Positions 56,323-62,414 of a stretch of DNA of 62,414 bases are shown here, in pieces. Source of the stretch: Agromyces albus (GTDB lineage: Bacteria; Actinomycetota; Actinomycetes; Actinomycetales; Microbacteriaceae); the NCBI RefSeq assembly GCF_004134825.1, contig NZ_SDPN01000022.1:1-62414 (forward strand). Reading direction: 5' to 3'. How positions within the stretch are numbered: position 1 is the stretch's first letter; each line of letters begins with the position of its first letter. The position numbers were made by a program, and so were the translations under genes. The notes below the pieces were generated by a model. That model did not search any database, was not told the DNA's origin, and worked only from the letters and a program-made list of their open reading frames with translations.

Positions 56323-57845
56323 GACTCCACCCGTCGCATCGCGTTGGCGACCGCGACGGCTCGGAGCGGAGCGGCGGCCTTGTTCTGCGACTCGCGGAAC
56401 TCGGACTCTGGGTCCGAGTCGGCGACGAGTCCGCCGCCGGCCTGCACCCGGGCGACGCCGCCCGCGATGGTCGCCGTGCGGATGGCGATCGCGAGGTCGG
56501 CGTCTCCGCCGAACCCGAAGTAGCCCACCACTCCCCCGTAGAGGCCGCGTTGGGCGGGCTCGAGCTCGTCGATGATCTCGAGGGCGCGCGGTTTCGGCGC
56601 ACCCGAGAGTGTGCCTGCCGGGAAGGCGGCCCGGAACACGTCGACCGCGTTCGCGCCTGGCGTGAGGTCGCCCTCGACCGAGGAGACGAGGTGCATGATG
56701 TGGCTGAACCGCTCGACCCGCATGAACTCGGTCACTTCGACGGAGCCCGCCGTGCACACCTTCGCGAGGTCGTTGCGCGCGAGGTCGACGAGCATGAGGT
56801 GCTCGGCCTGCTCCTTGGGGTCGGCGATGAGCTCTGCTTCGAGGTCGGCGTCTTCCTCGGGAGTCGCCCCGCGCGGCTTCGAACCGGCGATCGGATGCGT
56901 GAACACGCGCCCGTCCTGCACCTTCACGAGCGCCTCGGGCGACGAGCCGACGATCCAGTACGACTCCCCGGTCGCGTCCTCGAGGTGCAGGAGGTACATG
57001 TAGGGGCTCGGGTTGAGGCTGCGCAGCACCCGGTACACGTCGATCGGATGCGCCGTCGCCTCCTGTTCGAAGCGCTGCGAGATGACCACCTGGAAGATGT
57101 CGCCCTCGCGGATGTACTCCTTCGACCGCTCGACGGCGGCGAGGAAGTCGGCCTTCTCGGTGCGGTGCACCGGATCGGCGGCGCGAGTGAGGTCGATCTC
57201 GGCGAGCCAGGCCTCTGACGGCCGGGAGAGGTCGCGCTGCATCCGGTCGAGGCGCTCCTGCGCGTCGGCCCAGAGCCGTTCGGGAGCATCGACGTCGTCA
57301 TTGAGGGTCGAGGCGATGAGTTGCACGGTCCCGGTGCGATGGTCGATGACGACGAGCTCGGAGACGAAGGCGAACGCCTGGCCGGGCATCGAGAACTCGG
57401 CGGGAGGCCGGTTCGGCAGGCGCTCGATCTGGCGGATCGCCTCCCAGCCGATGAAGCCCACGAGTCCTCCGGTCAGCGGGGGCGCGCCCGGAACGTCTTC
57501 GGTGCGCCACCGCTCGTAGAGCGCCTCGAGGGCGGCGAGGGGCGCGAGGCCGGCGGCATCGCCGAGCGCGCGCTCGGCCGGGAGTCCGTAATCGAGCCAC
57601 TCGACGTCGTCGTCGCGCTGGGTGAGCACCCCGTACGACGAGACGCCGACGAACGAGTACCTCGACCAGATGCCGCCCTGCTCGGCGGACTCGAGGAGGA
57701 AGGTGCCGGGACGACCGCCCGCGAGCTTGCGGTAGATGCCCACCGGTGTCTCGCCGTCGGCGAAGAGCTCGCGCACGACGGGCACGACCCGTCGGCCGGC
57801 CAGGAGCGCGGTGAAGTCCTCGAAACGGGTGGTGGCGTCGGCCAA
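56319..57845 (-). CDS. trpE: Anthranilate synthase component I
   Basis: Converts chorismate to anthranilate with ammonia from TrpG (not in the window). It has 508 residues. The feedback-binding motif FLLESAE lies near residue 50, and the chorismate-binding core has YIREGDIFQVVISQRFE and GTLSGAPKPRALEIID. TTG was chosen as start because GAGGAGAG lies at the right distance and family sequence begins there; the longer open frame upstream covers hisI. It follows hisI by 16 bp in one his-trp run. Confidence 0.93.
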   Translation of the reverse strand: MADATTRFEDFTALLAGRRVVPVVRELFADGETPVGIYRKLAGGRPGTFLLESAEQGGIWSRYSFVGVSSYGVLTQRDDDVEWLDYGLPAERALGDAAGLAPLAALEALYERWRTEDVPGAPPLTGGLVGFIGWEAIRQIERLPNRPPAEFSMPGQAFAFVSELVVIDHRTGTVQLIASTLNDDVDAPERLWADAQERLDRMQRDLSRPSEAWLAEIDLTRAADPVHRTEKADFLAAVERSKEYIREGDIFQVVISQRFEQEATAHPIDVYRVLRSLNPSPYMYLLHLEDATGESYWIVGSSPEALVKVQDGRVFTHPIAGSKPRGATPEEDADLEAELIADPKEQAEHLMLVDLARNDLAKVCTAGSVEVTEFMRVERFSHIMHLVSSVEGDLTPGANAVDVFRAAFPAGTLSGAPKPRALEIIDELEPAQRGLYGGVVGYFGFGGDADLAIAIRTATIAGGVARVQAGGGLVADSDPESEFRESQNKAAAPLRAVAVANAMRRVES

Positions 57846-57861
57846 CGGTCTCTCCTCGTCG

Positions 57862-58269
57862 TCAGTCTGCCGGCGCGAAGCCCTGGACGACCGCGATGGG
57901 GTCGCCGTCGAAGCAGCGCCGGGTACCCGTGTGACAAGCCGCACCGACTTGCTCGACCTGCACGAGCAGGGTGTCGGCATCGCAATCGAGCGCCGCCGAC
58001 CGCACGTACTGCACGTGCCCCGAGGTGTCGCCCTTGCGCCAGTACTCCTGGCGCGAACGCGACCAGAAGGTCACTCGCCCCTCGGTGAGGGTGCGGCGCA
58101 TCGCCTCTCGGTCCATCCAGCCGAGCATGAGCACCTCACCCGTGTCCCACTGCTGGATGATCGCCGGGAGGAGCCCGTCGGCGGTGAACGCCGCTCGGTC
58201 GATCGCCGTCGCTCCGTCGGTCCACGGCTCTTCGTCGCGCTCGAGTTCCTCGTCGCCGGGCTCGCTCAT
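57862..58269 (-). CDS. hisI: Phosphoribosyl-AMP cyclohydrolase
   Basis: Third histidine step, ring opening of PR-AMP. It has 135 residues. The conserved stretches [12 protein letters not shown] near residue 48, [17 protein letters not shown] near 70, and the metal-binding DCDADTLL with CHTGTRRCF are intact. The ATG overlaps the hisF stop (ATGA). HisE is a separate gene, as usual in actinobacteria. Confidence 0.95.
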   Translation of the reverse strand: MSEPGDEELERDEEPWTDGATAIDRAAFTADGLLPAIIQQWDTGEVLMLGWMDREAMRRTLTEGRVTFWSRSRQEYWRKGDTSGHVQYVRSAALDCDADTLLVQVEQVGAACHTGTRRCFDGDPIAVVQGFAPAD

Positions 58270-59027
58270 CGCACGATCCTTCCGTCGGCCAAGAGGGCGG
58301 CCTTCACTTCGCCGATCGTCACCTCGCCGTTGTGGAACACGGATGCCGCGAGCACCGCGTCGGCTCCGGCTGCGATCGCCGGTGCGAAGTCGCCGACGTG
58401 TCCGGCGCCGCCTGAGGCGATCACGGGCACGCTCGCGAGCTCGTGCATGAGCGCCGTGAGCTCGAGGTCGAACCCGGCCTTCGTGCCGTCGGCGTCGATC
58501 GAGTTGACGAGCAGCTCCCCGGCGCCGAGCTCGATGGCCCGTCGCGCCCACTCGAGGGCGTCGAGGTCGGTCTCGGTGCGGCCGCCGTGCGTCGTCACGA
58601 CGAATCCGGAGGAAGTGCGCTGCGAGCGCTTCACGTCGAGCGAGAGCACGAGCACCTGCGCGCCGAAGCGGTCGGCGATCTCGCCGATGAGCGGCGGCCT
58701 CGCGATCGCGGCGCTGTTCACGCCGATCTTGTCGGCGCCGTGCCCCTGCAGTCGCGCGACGTCGTCGACCGAGCGGATGCCGCCGCCCACCGTGAGCGGG
58801 ATGAACACCTGCTCGGCCACGCGCTGCACCATCTCGTAGGTCGTGGAGCGGTCGTCGACGGTCGCCGTGACGTCGAGGAACGTGAGTTCATCGGCGCCCT
58901 GATCGGCGTACCGGGCAGCGAGCTCGACGGGGTCTCCTGCATCGCGGAGGTTCTGGAAGTTGACGCCCTTGACGACGCGGCCGGCAGCCACATCGAGGCA
59001 CGGGATCACGCGGACGGCTAGCGACAC
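58266..59027 (-). CDS. hisF: Imidazole glycerol phosphate synthase subunit HisF
   Basis: Cyclase half of the HisH-HisF enzyme. It has 253 residues, a (beta/alpha)8 barrel. The catalytic aspartates are in [15 protein letters not shown] near residue 11 and LSLDVKRSQ near 130. GTG with GAGGTGA upstream. HisH and HisA/PriA are not in the window. Confidence 0.95.
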   Translation of the reverse strand: MSLAVRVIPCLDVAAGRVVKGVNFQNLRDAGDPVELAARYADQGADELTFLDVTATVDDRSTTYEMVQRVAEQVFIPLTVGGGIRSVDDVARLQGHGADKIGVNSAAIARPPLIGEIADRFGAQVLVLSLDVKRSQRTSSGFVVTTHGGRTETDLDALEWARRAIELGAGELLVNSIDADGTKAGFDLELTALMHELASVPVIASGGAGHVGDFAPAIAAGADAVLAASVFHNGEVTIGEVKAALLADGRIVR

Positions 59028-59036
59028 CCCGTCACC

Positions 59037-59876
59037 TCACAACCGTGCCGCGTGGATCGCGCTCACGAGGATCGCCCGTGCGCCGAGCGAGTAGAGCTCG
59101 TCCATCACGTGGTTCATGTCGACGCGCGGGACCATGACGCGCACCGCGACCCACTCGGGATCGTGCAGCGGCGACACGGTCGGCGACTCGAACCCGGGCG
59201 CCACGGCGGTGGCGCGTTCGAGGTGCTCGACCGGAACGTCGTAGTCGAGGAGCACGTACTGGCGGGCGACGAGGACGCCCTGGAGACGGCGCACGAGGGT
59301 GTCGGTGCCCGGCCGCTCGACGCCGGAGCCGATGAGCACCGCCTCGGATTCGAGGATGACCGGGCCGAAGATCTCGAGGCCCGCCTGGCGGAGCGTGGAG
59401 CCGGTGGAGACCACGTCGGCGACGGCATCGGCGACGCCGAGTCGCACGGCCGACTCGACCGCTCCGTCGAGCTTGACGAGATTCGCGGTCACGCCGTGGC
59501 CCGCGAGGAACCCGCCGACGAGGCCGGGATAGCTCGTGGCGACCCGCACTCCGTCGAGCTGCGCGAGCTCGGTGAAGTCGCCCGCCGGCCCCGCGAAGCG
59601 GAAGGTGGAGTCGCCGAATCCGAGCGAGGCGATCTCGGCGGCATCCGACCCGGAATCGAGCAGGAGGTCGCGACCCGTGATGCCGACGTCGAGCGCGCCG
59701 GAGCCCACGTAGGTGGCGATGTCACGCGGGCGGAGGTAGAAGAACTCGACCCCGTTGCGCGGGTCGGCGGTGTGCAGGTCGCGCGGGTCGCGGCGGCCGG
59801 TGTACCCGGCCTCCCACAGCATCTGCGCGGCGGTCTCGGAGAGCGAGCCCTTGTTGGGCACGGCGATTCGGAGCAT
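59037..59876 (-). CDS. hisG: ATP phosphoribosyltransferase
   Basis: First histidine step, ATP plus PRPP. It has 279 residues, the long form with a C-terminal regulatory domain ([18 protein letters not shown] near residue 225), so feedback inhibition by histidine is expected and HisZ is not needed. N-terminal [13 protein letters not shown]. The ATG with AAGGCAGGAA upstream was chosen. A 65-bp spacer without visible structure separates it from hisE. Confidence 0.95.
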   Translation of the reverse strand: MLRIAVPNKGSLSETAAQMLWEAGYTGRRDPRDLHTADPRNGVEFFYLRPRDIATYVGSGALDVGITGRDLLLDSGSDAAEIASLGFGDSTFRFAGPAGDFTELAQLDGVRVATSYPGLVGGFLAGHGVTANLVKLDGAVESAVRLGVADAVADVVSTGSTLRQAGLEIFGPVILESEAVLIGSGVERPGTDTLVRRLQGVLVARQYVLLDYDVPVEHLERATAVAPGFESPTVSPLHDPEWVAVRVMVPRVDMNHVMDELYSLGARAILVSAIHAARL

Positions 59877-59941
59877 TTCCTGCCTTATGTTTCTGGCAAC
59901 ACTGTCGTGTCGACGGTTCTGATCGGGCATGAGCGGCGGGA

Positions 59942-60205
59942 TCAGAGATGTCGGTACACGTCGGCGGGCTCGAGGCCCTTCGCGAGCATGAGCACCTGCA
60001 GGTGGTAGACGAGCTGCGAGATCTCTTCAGCGGTCTCTTCGTCGCTCTGGTACTCGGCGGCCATCCAGACCTCGGCGGCCTCCTCGACGATCTTCTTGCC
60101 GATGGCGTGCACGCCCGCATCGAGCTCGCGCACCGTGCCGGACCCCGCTGGGCGGGTGCGGGCCTTCTCGCTGAGCTCGACGAAGAGATCGTCGAATGTC
60201 TTCAC
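59942..60205 (-). CDS. hisE: Phosphoribosyl-ATP pyrophosphatase
   Basis: Second histidine step. 87-residue all-alpha NTP pyrophosphohydrolase with the metal-binding glutamates in [15 protein letters not shown] near residue 36 and [17 protein letters not shown] start without Shine-Dalgarno, 6 nt after TAGCCT. Its promoter overlaps the rpe stop. Confidence 0.94.
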   Translation of the reverse strand: MKTFDDLFVELSEKARTRPAGSGTVRELDAGVHAIGKKIVEEAAEVWMAAEYQSDEETAEEISQLVYHLQVLMLAKGLEPADVYRHL

Positions 60206-60211
60206 CCGTCT

Positions 60212-60217
60212 AGGCTA
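60212..60217 (-). promoter_or_regulatory. Candidate -10 (TAGCCT) for leaderless hisE, overlapping rpe stop
   Basis: TAGCCT, AGACGG, then GTG. The TAG is the stop codon of rpe. It would give the his-trp run its own transcript. Confidence 0.5.
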
Positions 60218-60886
60218 CCGGTGCACGTGGGGGTGAACGGACGCGGCCCTGCGCAGCGCCTCGATCTGCTCGGCCGGTGAATCCGCGCCGAAGACCGCCG
60301 ACCCGGCGACGAACGTGTTCGCTCCCGCTGCGGCGGCGATGCCGATCGTCTCGAGCGAGATGCCGCCGTCGACCTGCAGCCACACGTCGAGGCCCGCTGC
60401 GCGCACCGAGTCGGCGACGCGCTCGAGCTTGGGCATCGTCTCGGGCCGGAACGACTGGCCGCCGAAGCCCGGCTCGACGGTCATCACGAGCACCTGGTCG
60501 AACTCGGGCAGCAGCTCGAGGTACGGCTCCACCTCGGTGCCCGGCTTCAGGGCGATGCCGGCGCGCGCGCCGATCGCTCGCAGTCGGCGGGCGAGCCCGA
60601 CGGGGTCGGCCGTGGCCTCGACATGGAACGTCACGGAGAACGCACCCGCCTCGGCATATCCCGGCGCCCAGCGCTCGGGGTCGTCGATCATGAGGTGCAC
60701 GTCGAGCGGAATGGGCGAGACCTGCTGGAGCCGCTCCACCATCGGCAGGCCGAACGTGAGGTTCGGCACGAAGTGGTTGTCCATGATGTCGACGTGCACG
60801 AGATCGGCGCTCGCGATGCGGCCGAGCTCGCGCTCGAAGTTCGCGAAGTCGGCAGCGAGGATGCTCGGGTTGATCCGCGTCGTCAT
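60215..60886 (-). CDS. rpe: Ribulose-phosphate 3-epimerase
   Basis: Interconverts ribulose-5-P and xylulose-5-P, and so serves the tkt/tal steps coded at 7791-11019. It has 223 residues. Motifs are [16 protein letters not shown] at the start, [16 protein letters not shown] near residue 31, [12 protein letters not shown] near 136, and the VDGGIS loop. The ATG lies 6 nt after TAGGGT. The rsmB-rpe pairing is common in actinobacteria. Confidence 0.95.
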   Translation of the reverse strand: MTTRINPSILAADFANFERELGRIASADLVHVDIMDNHFVPNLTFGLPMVERLQQVSPIPLDVHLMIDDPERWAPGYAEAGAFSVTFHVEATADPVGLARRLRAIGARAGIALKPGTEVEPYLELLPEFDQVLVMTVEPGFGGQSFRPETMPKLERVADSVRAAGLDVWLQVDGGISLETIGIAAAAGANTFVAGSAVFGADSPAEQIEALRRAASVHPHVHR

Positions 60887-60892
60887 GGATTC

Positions 60893-60898
60893 ACCCTA
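60893..60898 (-). promoter_or_regulatory. Candidate -10 (TAGGGT) for leaderless rpe, overlapping rsmB stop
   Basis: TAGGGT, GAATCC, then ATG. The TAG is the rsmB stop codon. Confidence 0.5.
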
Positions 60899-62356
60899 TC
60901 GATCGGCGACGGTGGCATCGGCGACAGGGGAATCGGCGCCCGTGCGCCGGACGAGGGCGATGAACATCGCATCGGTGCCGTGCCGGTGCGGCCAGAGCTG
61001 CACGGTGCGGGGGTCGCCGTCGAGGTCGAGCGGATGCCGCGACAACGCCACCACCACCGCTCGCGTGTCGAGCTGCTCGACGCGATCGCCCCACCGGGCG
61101 AGCGCCGCGCCGAACGTGCCGTGCGTCTCGGCGGTGTGCGGGGAGCACGTGACGTACGCGAGGATGCCGCCGGGCGCGAGCGCCCCGACCGCGGCGTCGA
61201 ACAGGTCGCCCTGGAGCTTCGTGAGCTCGGCGACATCCGCCGGCGACTTGCGCCATCGCGCCTCGGGCCGGCGACGGAGAGCGCCGAGGCCGGTGCACGG
61301 GGCATCGAGGAGGATGCGATCGAAGCCGTCGGGGGCGCCGAGCGCGGTGAGGTCGAGCTCGCGGCCGTCGCCGACCCGCACGTCGACCTCGATCGGCACT
61401 CCGGCCACGGCATTGCGCACGAGGTCGGCGCGCGCCTGCACCGCCTCGTTCGCGACGACCCCCGCGCCGCCGCCGAGCGCCTCGGCGGCAAGCACCGCGG
61501 TCTTGCCGCCAGGGCCGGCGCAGAGGTCGAGCCAGCGCTCCCCCGGTGCGATGGGAGTGGCACGAGTGAGGGCGAGCGCCGCGAGCTGCGAGCCCTCGTC
61601 TTGAACGCGGATGCGGCCGCCCGAGGATCGCGCGACGCCGATCGGGTCATCGGTGACCGCGCCGATCGGCGAGTAGCGGTCGGGCTCGAGCGTGACGCCG
61701 CCGACCGTCTCTGCGTCGGCGTCGTCGAAGCCCGGAAGCACCGCGAGGTTGACCCGGGGCGAGTCGTTGTCGGCCTCGAGGAGCGCCTCGAGCTCGGACT
61801 CGCGACCCTCACGGGCGAGCGCGGCGCGGAAGGCGCGCACGATCCACGCGGGGTGGCTCGAGAGCCGGGCGAGACGGTCGTCGCGGTCCTTGGCTCCCGC
61901 TCCGACGAGTTCGCGCCAGGAGTCGGCCGACGTGCGCGAGACCGTGCGCAGCACGGCGTTGGCGAATCCTGCGGCCTTCGGAGCGACCTTGCGGGCGAGC
62001 GCCACTTGCTCGAAGACCGCCGCGTGCGTCGGCACCCGGGTCGCGAGCAACTGGTGCACCCCGAGCCGCAGCACGTCGAGCACTGCCGGGTCGATGCTCG
62101 AGGTGGGCCGGTCGGCCGCGAGCTCGAGGACGAGATCGTAGAAACCGAGCATGCGCAGGGTGCCGTAGGTGAGCTCGGTCGCGAAGGCCGCGTCGGCGCG
62201 ATTCAGGCCGGCCCTGCTGATGCGCGTGGGCAGCAGGAGGTTCGCGTAGGCCTCGTCGGTCCGCACGGCCTCGAGCACCTCGAAGGCGACGCGGCGCGCC
62301 GGGGAGACGCCCTCCGCTCCCCCGCCGCGGGAGTTCGATCGCGCGCCGCCGCTCAT
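60896..62356 (-). CDS. rsmB: 16S rRNA (cytosine-5)-methyltransferase RsmB/Sun-like
   Basis: Methylates a cytosine of 16S rRNA (C967 in E. coli). It has 486 residues. An N-terminal NusB-like domain (residues 20-165) precedes the SAM domain with DLCAGPGGKT near residue 305, LLDAPCTGLGALRRRPEA near 370, and VTCSPHTAET near 415; the two catalytic cysteines (PC and TC) are present. The ATG overlapping the upstream stop (ATGA) was chosen over a frame that runs further up. Confidence 0.93.
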   Translation of the reverse strand: MSGGARSNSRGGGAEGVSPARRVAFEVLEAVRTDEAYANLLLPTRISRAGLNRADAAFATELTYGTLRMLGFYDLVLELAADRPTSSIDPAVLDVLRLGVHQLLATRVPTHAAVFEQVALARKVAPKAAGFANAVLRTVSRTSADSWRELVGAGAKDRDDRLARLSSHPAWIVRAFRAALAREGRESELEALLEADNDSPRVNLAVLPGFDDADAETVGGVTLEPDRYSPIGAVTDDPIGVARSSGGRIRVQDEGSQLAALALTRATPIAPGERWLDLCAGPGGKTAVLAAEALGGGAGVVANEAVQARADLVRNAVAGVPIEVDVRVGDGRELDLTALGAPDGFDRILLDAPCTGLGALRRRPEARWRKSPADVAELTKLQGDLFDAAVGALAPGGILAYVTCSPHTAETHGTFGAALARWGDRVEQLDTRAVVVALSRHPLDLDGDPRTVQLWPHRHGTDAMFIALVRRTGADSPVADATVADR

Positions 62357-62414
62357 CGCGCGACCGCCTGTTCGCGTGCGGCGCCGCGCCACCAGTCGGC
62401 GGCGGCCATCGCGG
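62353..62414 (-). CDS. fmt: C-terminal tail of methionyl-tRNA formyltransferase (truncated by window edge)
   Basis: Only 19 codons and the stop are visible. The peptide (AADWWRGAAREQAVAR at its end) fits the C-terminal pattern of Fmt, and fmt-rsmB with an ATGA overlap is the standard neighbourhood. The call rests mainly on context. Confidence 0.55.
   Translation of the reverse strand, partial: AMAAADWWRGAAREQAVAR

Noticed and set aside
52577..57845. Trp leader peptide or T-box before trpE or trpC
   Set aside because: No short frame with adjacent tryptophan codons and no T-box-like conserved sequence was found; trpE starts 16 bp after hisI.

Overview
The window is chromosomal DNA from a high-GC (about 70% by eye) Gram-positive actinobacterium, most probably a member of the Microbacteriaceae (the Agromyces/Leifsonia/Microbacterium type). 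The evidence is the Suf operon with an inserted Rieske ferredoxin, the OpcA partner of G6PDH, RbpA, WhiA, a PdtaR-type ANTAR regulator, the HGxxPAAW and membrane proteins inside the trp genes, many GTG starts, and -10 hexamers of the TAnnnT type. Nearly all of it is housekeeping DNA. From memory of the Mycobacterium tuberculosis map, it joins two blocks that lie apart there: uvrC-rapZ-whiA / gap-pgk-tpi-secG / pgl-opcA-zwf-tal-tkt / ctaB-ctaA / suf, and hisF-hisI-trpECBA-lgt / pyk / pdtaR / polA-rpsA-coaE-uvrB-uvrA.

Layout. 3-1232: 3' part of an M3 peptidase. 1233-5314 (-): sufB-sufD-Rieske-sufC-sufT, with a structured leader and promoter at 5431-5541. 5573-7466: convergent ctaA and ctaB (heme A synthesis). 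7791-15905 (+): carbon-flow operon tkt-tal-pgi-zwf-opcA-pgl, ended by a strong hairpin. 15985-19698 (-): gap-pgk-tpiA-secG-rbpA. 19792-30174 (-): sodA, whiA, rapZ, uvrC, uvrA, uvrB, coaE, with a LexA box in front of uvrA. 30227-32331: DUF4126 membrane protein (+) and rpsA (-). 32542-37556 (+): an accessory sugar-uptake operon, namely two candidate operators, a lipoprotein binding protein, two permeases and an uncharacterised 583-residue protein. 37568-42018 (-): DUF885 peptidase-like protein and polA. 42077-43760: thioesterase, ANTAR regulator, tRNA-Leu(CAA) and an SRPBCC protein. 43824-62414 (-): pyk, gltD-gltB, lgt, trpA-trpB-trpC-DUF6704-TM protein-trpE, hisI-hisF-hisG-hisE, rpe, rsmB and the tail of fmt.

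How the genes work together. tkt to pgl feed the pentose phosphate pathway. gap, pgk, tpiA and pyk form lower glycolysis. gltBD supplies glutamate, and the his and trp genes consume PRPP. uvrABC perform nucleotide excision repair. Suf builds Fe-S clusters for enzymes such as GltBD.

I found no CRISPR array, insertion sequence, prophage or recognisable defence system. The observations most worth following are below. (1) In several tandem gene pairs the TAG stop of the upstream gene is also the first half of a TAGnnT -10 hexamer, which lies 6-7 nt before the next start codon and so predicts leaderless mRNAs born on a stop codon (sufC/sufT, coaE/uvrB, rsmB/rpe, rpe/hisE). (2) The sugar ABC operon carries a protein of unknown function that looks like an (alpha/alpha)-toroid lyase or hydrolase. 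(3) The suf promoter abuts three 9-bp direct repeats and starts with a long hairpin. (4) The word GGATGCC/GGCATCC is strikingly frequent. (5) The gltB 3' end is duplicated in the gltB-gltD spacer. (6) yvcK, sufR, sufS and sufU are missing from their usual places.
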